DNA of 64,000 nt from Streptomyces chumphonensis (GTDB lineage Bacteria; Actinomycetota; Actinomycetes; Streptomycetales; Streptomycetaceae): positions 1 through 64,000 of the forward strand of contig NZ_JACXYU010000010.1 of NCBI RefSeq assembly GCF_014779715.1. The letters are read 5' to 3'. Positions 27,423-34,838 of this stretch are shown piece after piece (position 1 is the stretch's first letter; each line of letters opens with the position of its first letter). A model generated the notes under the pieces. That model worked only from the letters and a program-made list of their open reading frames with translations, was not told the DNA's origin and ran no database searches. A program made the position numbers and the translations under genes.

Positions 27423-28979
27423 ATGGATATGCAGCAGGCAGTCGTGACGGTCGGGTCCCGGGGCGTCGGCCCGGCCGACGTCCTCGCCGTCGCCCGGGGC
27501 GACGCGCGCGTCGAGCTGAGCGCCGAGGCCCTGGCCGAGGTCGCCCGGGCACGCGGGTTCATCGAGGACCTGGCCGCCAAGCCGGACCCGGTCTACGGCG
27601 TCTCCACCGGCTTCGGCGCCCTCGCCGTCCGGCACATCAGCCCCGAGCTGCGCGCGCAGCTCCAGCGCAACATCGTGCGGTCCCACGCCGCCGGCACCGG
27701 CCCGCGCGTCGAGCGCGAGGTCGTCCGCGCGCTGATGTTCCTGCGGCTCAAGACCATCGCCTCCGGCCACACCGGCGTCCGCCCGGAGGTCCTTCAGACG
27801 ATGGCGGACGTGCTGAACGCCGGGATCACCCCCGTCGTCCACGAGTACGGCTCGCTGGGCTGCTCCGGCGACCTGGCGCCGCTGTCCCACTGCGCCCTCA
27901 CCCTCCTCGGCGAGGGCGACGCGGAGGGCTCCGACGGCGTCGTGCGCCCCGCCGCCGAGCTGCTGGCCGCACACGGGATCGCCCCCGTCGAGCTGCGAGA
28001 GAAGGAGGGCCTCGCCCTGCTCAACGGCACCGACGGCATGCTCGGCATGCTCGTCATGGCCGCCGCCGACCTCTCCCGCCTCCTCACCGGCGCCGACATC
28101 ACCGCCGCCCTCACCCTCGAAGCGCTGCTGGGCACCGACCGCGTGCTCGCCCCCGAGCTGCACGCCGTCCGCCCGCACCCCGGGCAGGCCGCCAGCGCGG
28201 CCAACATGGCGAAGGTGCTGGAGGGCTCCGGGCTCACCGGTCACCACCAGGACGACGCGCCGCGCGTGCAGGACGCCTACTCGGTGCGCTGCGCCCCGCA
28301 GGTCGCCGGAGCGGGCCGCGACACGCTCGCCCACGCCCTCCTGGTGGCCGAACGCGAGCTGGCCGCCGCCGTCGACAACCCGGTCGTCCTCGCCGACGGT
28401 CGGGTGGAGTCCAACGGCAACTTCCACGGCGCCCCCGTGGCCTACGTGCTCGACTTCCTGGCCATCGCCTGCGCCGACCTGGCCTCCATCGCCGAGCGCC
28501 GCACCGACCGGCTGCTGGACAGGAACCGCTCGCACGGCCTGCCGGCCTTCCTGGCCGACGACCCCGGCGTCGACTCCGGTCTGATGATCGCCCAGTACAC
28601 GCAGGCCGCGCTGGTCAGCGAGCTCAAGCGGCTCGCCGTACCGGCCTCGGCGGACTCGATCCCCTCCTCCGCCATGCAGGAGGACCACGTCTCGATGGGC
28701 TGGTCGGCGGCGCGCAAGCTGCGCACGGCCGTGGACAACCTCACGCGCGTCATCGCGATCGAGCTCTACGCCGCCGCGCGGGCCCTGGAACTGCGCGCGG
28801 CGGCCGGCGGGATGCCGGCCCCGGCGAGTCTCGCCGTGCTGGAGGCCGCGCGGGCCGCCGGTGTCGCCGGCGCCGGGCCGGACCGGTTCCTGTCGCCCGA
28901 CCTCGCGGCGGCGGAGGCGTTCGTGCGCGGCGGTGGCCTGGTGCGGGCCGCCGAGACGGTCACCGGCCGGCTGGCCTGA
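27423..28979 (+). CDS. hutH: Histidine ammonia-lyase
   Basis: 518 residues from ATG 27423 (MDMQQAVVTVG). Catalyses histidine to urocanate and ammonia. The MIO prosthetic group forms from GCSGDLAPLSH, i.e. Cys-Ser-Gly, as in the Streptomyces griseus enzyme rather than the Ala-Ser-Gly of most bacteria. Other hallmarks are YGVSTGFGALA near residue 55 (catalytic Tyr), GNFHGAPVAY and QEDHVSMGWSAARK. No other hut genes adjoin, the usual scattered arrangement in Streptomyces. A GTG at 27417 is a possible alternative start. Followed by a hairpin. Confidence 0.96.
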   Translation: MDMQQAVVTVGSRGVGPADVLAVARGDARVELSAEALAEVARARGFIEDLAAKPDPVYGVSTGFGALAVRHISPELRAQLQRNIVRSHAAGTGPRVEREVVRALMFLRLKTIASGHTGVRPEVLQTMADVLNAGITPVVHEYGSLGCSGDLAPLSHCALTLLGEGDAEGSDGVVRPAAELLAAHGIAPVELREKEGLALLNGTDGMLGMLVMAAADLSRLLTGADITAALTLEALLGTDRVLAPELHAVRPHPGQAASAANMAKVLEGSGLTGHHQDDAPRVQDAYSVRCAPQVAGAGRDTLAHALLVAERELAAAVDNPVVLADGRVESNGNFHGAPVAYVLDFLAIACADLASIAERRTDRLLDRNRSHGLPAFLADDPGVDSGLMIAQYTQAALVSELKRLAVPASADSIPSSAMQEDHVSMGWSAARKLRTAVDNLTRVIAIELYAAARALELRAAAGGMPAPASLAVLEAARAAGVAGAGPDRFLSPDLAAAEAFVRGGGLVRAAETVTGRLA

Positions 28980-28987
28980 CGACGCGC

Positions 28988-29024
28988 CGACCCCCGCCGG
29001 GCGTGCGGCGCCCCGTGGGGGTCG
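28988..29024 (+). terminator. Hairpin after hutH
   Basis: CGACCCCC (28988-28995) pairs with GGGGGTCG (29017-29024), with further pairing possible in the 21-base loop. It is 9 bp past the hutH stop. Confidence 0.55.
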
Positions 29025-29071
29025 TCGTGGGGCGGGGGCGCGCGGTGGGGGCGTGCGGTGGCGCGTGCCGG

Positions 29072-29386
29072 TCAGAGCGCGGTGCGCGCGCGGCGCGCAG
29101 CGTGCGCGAGGAGCCCCGAGCCCGCCGCCAGGAAGGCGACCCCTCCGGCGACGTAGGGCATGCTGTCGAACGTCCCGGTCTCGGCCAGTCGCGGGCCGTC
29201 CGCGCCGGGACCGGAGGCGTCGGAGGCCTCGGTGCGGGCGGCGCTCTCTGACACGGACGAGGTCGCCCGGTCCGTGCGCGGCGGCTCCTCCTCCGGGGAG
29301 GCGTTCGCGGACGGGACGAACCACAACCCGCACAGCAGGCCGCCCGCCAGAGCCGAGGTCACCAGCGTGCGGCGGGGTCCGGCCAC
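29072..29386 (-). CDS. Sortase-anchored (LAETG) small surface protein
   Basis: 104 residues. Signal peptide (AGPRRTLVTSALAGGLLCGL, cleavage near ANASP), then a short Ser/Thr/Asp-rich disordered linker, then LAETG at about residue 69, a hydrophobic span (AGGVAFLAAGSGLLAHAA) and a basic tail ARRARTAL. LAxTG is the signal for class E sortases that attach chaplins and other proteins to streptomycete peptidoglycan. The exposed part is only about 35 residues, so it may be a spacer or decoy rather than an enzyme. Divergent from the next gene. Confidence 0.85.
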   Translation of the reverse strand: MAGPRRTLVTSALAGGLLCGLWFVPSANASPEEEPPRTDRATSSVSESAARTEASDASGPGADGPRLAETGTFDSMPYVAGGVAFLAAGSGLLAHAARRARTAL

Positions 29387-29521
29387 GAGGGCCTCCTTCA
29401 GTGGTGCAGGTGCGGTGTGCGTGGGGGGAGTACGGGGGAAACACCCGTGCGGGAGCCGATGTTAGCCAGCGCGGCGGGTCGTGGGGAAGCCCCGCAGGCG
29501 GGGCCGCCTACGCTCCGTGGC

Positions 29522-29860
29522 ATGAACACAGAAGACACCCCCCGCTACGTCCGCCTCCAGGTCGAAGTCGTGCTGGAGGTCGCCGATCCGGAATCCCTCG
29601 CCCGGGCCGCGTCCGAGCACATCGCAGCGGACGAGTTCATGCCGGACGAGGAGCGGCGGGACGCCGTGACGGCCGTGGGCGGGGACACCGCGGAGGCCAT
29701 CGCCTACCTCGTCGACCCGATCGACCTGGTCAGCGAGGTGCCGGGCGTCGAGCTCGCGCAGGCGTCGTGGAGCAGTGAGCTGATCGACTACGATCCCGAG
29801 TCCGAGCTCTGGCAGCTGGACGGCTTCGAGGACGCCGAACCGGCCGCGGCCGACCGGTAA
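29522..29860 (+). CDS. Conserved hypothetical acidic protein
   Basis: 112 residues from ATG 29522, strongly acidic, soluble. The N-terminal RYVRLQVEVVLEVADPESLA suggests a beta-alpha ferredoxin-like fold; the C-terminal part (WSSELIDYDPESELWQLDGF) is rich in Asp, Glu and aromatic residues. No recognised domain or catalytic motif. A start further upstream in the same frame would read through the likely promoter region. It is followed by a 310-bp gap before the L,D-transpeptidase. Confidence 0.75.
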   Translation: MNTEDTPRYVRLQVEVVLEVADPESLARAASEHIAADEFMPDEERRDAVTAVGGDTAEAIAYLVDPIDLVSEVPGVELAQASWSSELIDYDPESELWQLDGFEDAEPAAADR

Positions 29861-30069
29861 GCGGAAGCGGAAGCCCGAGGCCGGTCAGGGTGCCCCGGCT
29901 GCTCCGGCGACGGCCGGTGCCGGACCGCCCGACGCCCCCGTGCCCCTCGCGCCCCACCCGTCACGGACATCCGCTTCGCTCGCCCGGGGCAGGTGCCACT
30001 GGACCTGGACCGGTGTTCTGGGCCACAGTTTGCTTCGGGGTGGAACGCGCCACAGACTCCCTTGCGTTC

Positions 30070-30095
30070 TTGTACGTACAAATGTGATGTCACAT
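30070..30095. promoter_or_regulatory. Two adjacent palindromes upstream of the L,D-transpeptidase gene
   Basis: TTGTACGTACAA (30070-30081) is a perfect 12-bp palindrome, followed directly by ATGTGA-TG-TCACAT (30082-30095), with perfect 6-base arms. They sit 75-100 bp upstream of the GTG start in the AT-richest part of the 29861-30170 gap, which otherwise contains no gene. This layout suggests a control region for two regulators or a cooperative one. Confidence 0.5.
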
Positions 30096-30170
30096 GCCCG
30101 ATTTGATGGGCGCGCTCGCCACCCTGTGCGGCGCGGGGAGTCCAGGGCCTTCGAAGTGATGGAGAAGCGT

Positions 30171-31427
30171 GTGAAAACGGCCAGCAAGCACCGCAGGGGC
30201 ATAGCGGTCACGGCTGCTCTGCTCAGTGGTGTCCTCGCGCTCGGTGCGTGCAGCAGCGAGGAAGCCGACGGCCAGGACGGTCCGGGGAAGAGCGACCCGT
30301 CGGGCGGGAGCTCCCAGGACGCGGACGAGCAGAAGCCGGAGTCGGCCGCGCAGATATCCATCGCGCCGGAGAACGGCACGGAGAACGCGGGCATCAACAA
30401 CGACACCGAGGTCACCGTCAAGGGCGGCACCCTCACCGAGGTGACCATGACGGCCACCGCCGACGGCGGCGCCGTCGAGGGCGAGCTGTCCGCCGACAAG
30501 ACCTCCTGGAAGCCCACCGGCCAGCTCGACCGCGCGACGGAGTACCGCGTCGAGGCGAAGGCCGAGGACACCGACGGGCAGCCGACCACGGAGAACGCGA
30601 CGTTCACCACCGTCTCGCCCGACAACAGCTTCATCGGCTACTTCACCCCCGAGGACGGCGACACCGTCGGCGTGGGCATGCCGGTCTCCATCAACTTCGA
30701 CAAGCCGATCACGAACCGGGCCGAGGTCCAGTCCGCGATCGAGGTCAACTCCTCCGGCCCCCAGGAGGTCGTCGGCCACTGGTTCGGCGACCAGCGCCTC
30801 GACTTCCGTCCCAAGGACTACTGGAAGCCCGGCACCGAGGTCCAGGTCAAGCTCTCCCTGGACGGCGTGGAGGGCGCGAACGGCGTCACGGGCGTTCAGG
30901 ACAAGAGCTTCAGCTTCACGATCGGCCGTTCGCAGGTGAGCACGGTCGACGTCGAGAAGCACACGATGACCGTCGTCCGCGACGGCAAGGAGATCAAGAC
31001 GGTCCCGATCTCCGCGGGCAGCAAGGAGACCCCGACCTACAACGGCCAGATGGTGATCTCCGAGATGTTCGAGGAGACCCGGATGAACGGCGCGACGGTC
31101 GGCTTCACCGACGACGACGGCGAGGGCGAGTACGACATCCCCGACGTGCCGCACGCCATGCGCCTGTCCACCTCGGGCACGTTCATCCACGGCAACTACT
31201 GGGGCGCCCCCTTCGGTGAGGGCAACACCAGCCACGGCTGCGTGGGCCTCCAGGACGTCAAGGGCGCCGACGACCCGACGACCGACGGTTCCTGGTTCTA
31301 CGAGAACTCGATGGTCGGCGACCTCGTCGTCGTGAAGAACTCCCCGGACAAGGAGATCCAGCCCGACAACGGACTCAACGGCTGGAACATGCCCTGGTCG
31401 GAGTGGGTCGCCGGCTCCGCCGTCTGA
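30171..31427 (+). CDS. L,D-transpeptidase lipoprotein with Ig-like domains
   Basis: 418 residues from GTG 30171, where GGAGAAG gives ideal spacing; an ATG four codons earlier is possible. The lipobox LALGACSS places the lipidated Cys at residue 27. A disordered acidic linker, two Ig-like domains (SIAPENGTENAGINNDTEVT; YFTPEDGDTVGVGMPVSIN) and a YkuD catalytic domain follow. The catalytic motif is HGNYWGAPFGEG with SHGCVGL, nucleophile Cys357. It makes 3-3 peptidoglycan cross-links outside the membrane, a prominent linkage in Streptomyces walls. It is monocistronic: palindromic promoter before, strong terminator after. Confidence 0.94.
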   Translation: MKTASKHRRGIAVTAALLSGVLALGACSSEEADGQDGPGKSDPSGGSSQDADEQKPESAAQISIAPENGTENAGINNDTEVTVKGGTLTEVTMTATADGGAVEGELSADKTSWKPTGQLDRATEYRVEAKAEDTDGQPTTENATFTTVSPDNSFIGYFTPEDGDTVGVGMPVSINFDKPITNRAEVQSAIEVNSSGPQEVVGHWFGDQRLDFRPKDYWKPGTEVQVKLSLDGVEGANGVTGVQDKSFSFTIGRSQVSTVDVEKHTMTVVRDGKEIKTVPISAGSKETPTYNGQMVISEMFEETRMNGATVGFTDDDGEGEYDIPDVPHAMRLSTSGTFIHGNYWGAPFGEGNTSHGCVGLQDVKGADDPTTDGSWFYENSMVGDLVVVKNSPDKEIQPDNGLNGWNMPWSEWVAGSAV

Positions 31428-31439
31428 CCCACCCTGCAC

Positions 31440-31482
31440 GGCCGTGGGGCCCGCACCCGAACCGGGCGCGGGCCCCACGGCC
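31440..31482. terminator. Strong symmetric terminator after the L,D-transpeptidase gene
   Basis: A perfect 15-bp stem (31440-31454 with 31468-31482) and 13-base loop, 12 bp past the stop. Symmetric, so it can also end transcription coming from the DJ-1/PfpI gene on the other strand. Confidence 0.85.
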
Positions 31483-31487
31483 GTTCC

Positions 31488-31551
31488 GGCTACGCGTTGC
31501 CTTCTCGGCTACGCGTTGCCTTCTCGGCTACGCGTTGCCTTCTCGGCTACG
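31488..31551. repeat. 19-bp tandem repeat, 3.3 copies
   Basis: The unit GGCTACGCGTTGCCTTCTC occurs at 31488-31506, 31507-31525 and 31526-31544, with a partial fourth copy GGCTACG reaching into the stop codon region of the DJ-1/PfpI gene at 31547. Copies are identical, so the array is recent. It lies between two converging genes, right beside the terminator. Confidence 0.95.
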
Positions 31552-32089
31552 CCGAGATGTGCTGGAACTCGCGGACGAAGGCCGCGCAGAACGCCTTGAG
31601 GTCGCCCGGCTTGCGGCTGCTGATCAGGACGTTCGGCCCGTCCTCGCAGCGGACGACCTCCTCGTCCACCCACGTCGCGCCCGCGTTGCGCAGGTCCGTC
31701 CGCAGGCTCGGCCACGAGGTGAGGCGGCGGCCCCGGACGACGTCCGCCTCGATCAGCGTCCACGGGCCGTGGCAGATGACGGCCACGGGCTTGCCCCGCT
31801 CGAAGAACCCCTTCACGAAGTCGACGGCCCGCTCGTCCGTGCGGAGGAGGTCGGGATTGGCCACACCGCCGGGCAGGACCAGGCCGTCGTGGTCCTCCAT
31901 GCCCGCCCGGCCGACCTCGCGGTCCACCGGGAAGGTGTCGCCCTTGTCGAGGTGGTGGAACGCCTGGAGGGTGCCGCTCCGCGTGGAGAGCAGCTCCGGG
32001 GTCCCGCCGGCGTCCTTCACGGCCTGCCACGGTTCGGTCAGCTCGACCTGCTCCACGCCCTCGGGGGCGGCGAGAAACGCCACGCGCAT
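31547..32089 (-). CDS. DJ-1/PfpI family protein (YhbO-like type 1 amidotransferase fold)
   Basis: 180 residues from ATG 32089 (MRVAFLAAPEGVEQVEL). DJ-1/PfpI fold with GLVLPGGVANPD in the middle and the nucleophile elbow AVICHGPWTLIEADVV, catalytic Cys within CHG near residue 107, followed by RRLTSWPSL. The PfpI/YhbO branch is linked to protease, deglycase or stress-protection activity; the exact chemistry is debated. The longer frame to 32170 lacks a better start. It is 110 bp downstream of hypE on the same strand but is unlikely to be a hydrogenase gene. Confidence 0.9.
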   Translation of the reverse strand: MRVAFLAAPEGVEQVELTEPWQAVKDAGGTPELLSTRSGTLQAFHHLDKGDTFPVDREVGRAGMEDHDGLVLPGGVANPDLLRTDERAVDFVKGFFERGKPVAVICHGPWTLIEADVVRGRRLTSWPSLRTDLRNAGATWVDEEVVRCEDGPNVLISSRKPGDLKAFCAAFVREFQHISA

Positions 32090-32198
32090 GCTGCTCACGT
32101 CCTTGTCGTCGCTGGTCGGATCGTTCGTCCCGACGTCGGTCCCCGGCCGGGTGCCCGCCCGGCCGGGCACCCATGCCCTCTCGTCCCCGTTCGGCGGG

Positions 32199-33323
32199 CT
32201 AGCAGATGCGGGGGAGCTGTTCGCCGAGCGGCAGGTCCACGACGCGGGTGCCGCCGAAGGCGGTGCGGGCCACCACCGTGCCGGGATGCTCGGCCACGCA
32301 CTCGCCGATCACCGCCGCCCCACGGCCGTGCGGGTGCGCGCGCAGGGCGGCCAGGACGGCGTCCGCCTCCGCGCGGGGCACCACGGCGACGAGCCGGCCC
32401 TCGTTGGCGACGTAGAGCGGGTCGAGGCCGAGGAACCCGCAGGCGTTCGCGACGGCCTCCGGCACGGGCAGGTCGCGCTCGGTGAGGACGACGCCGGTGC
32501 CGGACGCCGAGGCGATCTCGTTGAGCGTCGCCGCGACGCCGCCGCGCGTCGGGTCGCGCAGGACGTGCACGTCGCGCGTGACCCCGAGCATCGCCGCGAC
32601 CAGTCCGTTCAGCGGCGCGGTGTCGCTCGCCAGCTCCCCGGCGCCGAACTCCAGGCCCTCCCGCAGGCTGAGGACGGCGATGCCGTGCAGCCCGATGGGG
32701 CCGCTGACGATCACCACGTCCCCCGGCACGGCGCGCTGCGGGCGAATGTCGACGCCGTCGGGGATCAGGCCGATGCCCGAGGTGTTGAGGTAGACGCCGT
32801 CGCCGTGCCCGGCCTCCACCACCTTGGTGTCCCCCGTGGCGACCGTGACGCCGGCCGCCTCCGCCGCCGCTCCGACCGCCTGCGCCACCTGCCCCACCAC
32901 GGAGAGCTCGACACCCTCCTCCAGGATGAATCCGCAGGACAGGTAGGCCGGCTGCGCCCCGCTCATCGCCAGGTCGTTGACGGTGCCGTTGACGGCGAGG
33001 TCCCCGATGCACCCGCCGGGGAAGAACAGCGGGCGCACGACGTAGGAGTCGGTGGAGAAGGCGAGGCGGGCCCCGCCGAGCGTGACGGTGGCGGAGTCGC
33101 CGAGCCCGGCGAGCGTCGGGTTGCCGTAGGCGGGGACGAAGAGGTGCTCCATCAGCTCCGCCGACAGGGCACCGCCTCCGCCGTGGCCGAGTACCACCGT
33201 GGGGTGGTCCCGCAGCGGCGCCGGGCACGTCCACGCGGCCGGGTCCACGACCTCCCGCTCCGGAACGCCGCCCTCCGGAACGTCCGGAGCCTCGGGGGTC
33301 GTGGCGGTCGTCGTCTCAGCCAA
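32199..33323 (-). CDS. hypE: Hydrogenase maturation protein HypE (carbamoyl dehydratase)
   Basis: 374 residues. PurM-like fold: LGHGGGGALSAELMEHLF near the N-terminus, then GCIGDLAVNGTVNDLAMSGA and VATGDTKVVE for ATP/metal binding, and RDPTRGGVAATLNEIA. The protein ends in LPRIC: the terminal Cys accepts the carbamoyl group from HypF and is dehydrated to the thiocyanate that donates cyanide to iron on HypC-HypD. Last gene of the hyp operon; start overlaps the hypD stop by 8 bp. Confidence 0.97.
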   Translation of the reverse strand: MAETTTATTPEAPDVPEGGVPEREVVDPAAWTCPAPLRDHPTVVLGHGGGGALSAELMEHLFVPAYGNPTLAGLGDSATVTLGGARLAFSTDSYVVRPLFFPGGCIGDLAVNGTVNDLAMSGAQPAYLSCGFILEEGVELSVVGQVAQAVGAAAEAAGVTVATGDTKVVEAGHGDGVYLNTSGIGLIPDGVDIRPQRAVPGDVVIVSGPIGLHGIAVLSLREGLEFGAGELASDTAPLNGLVAAMLGVTRDVHVLRDPTRGGVAATLNEIASASGTGVVLTERDLPVPEAVANACGFLGLDPLYVANEGRLVAVVPRAEADAVLAALRAHPHGRGAAVIGECVAEHPGTVVARTAFGGTRVVDLPLGEQLPRIC

Positions 33324-34494
33324 GGGGGCTCGCCTCCTTCACGGCGTCGGTCGCGGCGGCGGGGGCGGGTGCCCGCCCCGCCGCCTCCCGCGCGGCCGGC
33401 GCGCCCGGGGTGAGTCTGCGGTAGAGGTAGTACGCGGCGCAGGCGCCCTCGCTGGAGACCATCGTGGCGCCCAGCGGGGTGCGCGGCGTGCACAGCGTGC
33501 CGAACGCCTCGCACGCGTGCGGCTTGATCAGGCCCTGGAGGACCTCGCCGCTGCGGCAGGCGGCGGGCTCGGCCGTCCGCACGTCCTCGACCTCGAAGCG
33601 GTGCTCGGCGTCGTAGGCGCGGAAGGCGTCCGACAGCCGCCAGCCGCTCTCCGGGATCGTGCCGATGCCGCGCCACGACCGGTCGGTGACCTCGAAGACC
33701 TCCTCGATCCGGGCCAGCGCCGGGGCGTTCCCCGCCTCCCGCACGGCTCTCGGGTAGGCGTTCTCCACCCGGTGCTCCCCGCCCTCCAGTTGGCGCACGG
33801 CACGCCGCACGCCCTCCAGGATGTCCAGCGGCTCGAAACCGGTGACGACGATCGGCACCCGGTACCGCTCCGCCAGCGCCGGGTACTCCTCGGTGCCCAT
33901 GACGCTGCACACGTGCCCGGCGGCGAGGAAGCCCTGGACCCGGCACTGCGGCGCCCGCATGATCGCCTCCACGGCCGGGGGGACCCGCACGTGCGAGACC
34001 AGCAGGCTGAAGTTCGCGATGCCCAGGCGGCGCGCCTCGTGGACGGTCATCGCGTTGGCGGGCGCGGTGGTCTCGAACCCGATGCCGAAGAAGACGACCT
34101 GCCGGTCGGGGTTGCGGCGGGCGACGTCGAGGGCGTCCAGCGGCGAGTACACCACCCGGACGTCCCCACCCGCGCTCTTGACCTGGAACAGGTCCCGGCC
34201 GGTGCCCGGCACCCGCAGCATGTCGCCGAAGGAGCAGAAGACGACGCCGGGCCGTGCGGCGATCTCCAGCGCCTTGTCGATCATCTCCAGGGGCGTCACG
34301 CACACCGGGCAGCCGGGGCCGTGGATCAGCTCCAGGGAGTCCGGCAGCAGCTGGTCGATGCCGTGCCGGATGATCGAGTGCGTCTGGCCGCCGCAGACCT
34401 CCATCAGCGCCCAGGGCCGGGTCACCGTGGCGTGGATGTCGTCCAGCAGCCGGCGGGCCAGCGCCGGGTCGTGGAACTCGTCGATGTACTTCAC
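33316..34494 (-). CDS. hypD: Hydrogenase maturation protein HypD
   Basis: 392 residues from GTG 34494, which overlaps the hypC stop (4 bp). Conserved motifs: ALMEVCGGQTHSIIRHG near residue 35, HGPGCPVCVTP near residue 65 and GFETTAPANAM near residue 140, and the C-terminal 4Fe-4S cysteines (SSEGACAAYYLYR region, with ACRSGEVLQG and CEAFGTLCTP). HypD with HypC is the scaffold on which Fe(CN)2CO is assembled. The C-terminus is longer than usual (Ala/Pro-rich, REAAGRAPAPAAATDAV), probably disordered. Confidence 0.97.
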   Translation of the reverse strand: MKYIDEFHDPALARRLLDDIHATVTRPWALMEVCGGQTHSIIRHGIDQLLPDSLELIHGPGCPVCVTPLEMIDKALEIAARPGVVFCSFGDMLRVPGTGRDLFQVKSAGGDVRVVYSPLDALDVARRNPDRQVVFFGIGFETTAPANAMTVHEARRLGIANFSLLVSHVRVPPAVEAIMRAPQCRVQGFLAAGHVCSVMGTEEYPALAERYRVPIVVTGFEPLDILEGVRRAVRQLEGGEHRVENAYPRAVREAGNAPALARIEEVFEVTDRSWRGIGTIPESGWRLSDAFRAYDAEHRFEVEDVRTAEPAACRSGEVLQGLIKPHACEAFGTLCTPRTPLGATMVSSEGACAAYYLYRRLTPGAPAAREAAGRAPAPAAATDAVKEASPLG

Positions 34495-34838
34495 CGGGTC
34501 GCCTCCTCGTCCGACCGGGTGGCGGCGGTGGGGGCCGTGGCCGCCACGTCGTCGGGGAGGTCTGCGCCGGCCTCGGCCGCCGCACGCCCCCAGGCGTCGC
34601 CGAACTCCTCGTCCAGCAGCCCCAGCTCCTCGAAGAGCCGCAGCGACGCCCGCGCCGACTCCTCGTCCAGGCGCTGCAGCGCGAAGCCGACGTGCACGAT
34701 GACGTACTCGCCGACCTGCGCCTCCGGCACGTAGGCCAGGCACACGTCCTTGGTCACGCCGCCGAAGTCGACCTGCGCCATGGGGGTGCCGTCCCGCTCA
34801 CCCGTTCCGACCACTCGTCCTGGTACCGCCAGGCACAT
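34491..34838 (-). CDS. hypC: Hydrogenase maturation chaperone HypC
   Basis: 115 residues. Begins MCLAVPGRVV; Cys2 binds iron and the large subunit precursor. The OB-like core continues VDFGGVTKDVCLAYVPEAQVGEYVIVHVGFAL and the Leu-rich helix follows. At 115 residues it is longer than the usual 75-95, with an acidic/Ala extension after residue 85. Start lies inside the end of hypF (41-bp overlap) and the stop overlaps hypD, so translation of hypF-C-D is coupled. Confidence 0.96.
   Translation of the reverse strand: MCLAVPGRVVGTGERDGTPMAQVDFGGVTKDVCLAYVPEAQVGEYVIVHVGFALQRLDEESARASLRLFEELGLLDEEFGDAWGRAAAEAGADLPDDVAATAPTAATRSDEEATR

Noticed and set aside
30082..30095. A canonical Crp binding site
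   Set aside because: Crp sites need TGTGA-N6-TCACA; here the arms are only 2 bp apart. Kept only as an uncharacterised palindrome.
31488..31551. Tandem repeats as a CRISPR array
   Set aside because: The 19-bp units are contiguous with no spacers and only about 3.3 copies; no cas genes are nearby.
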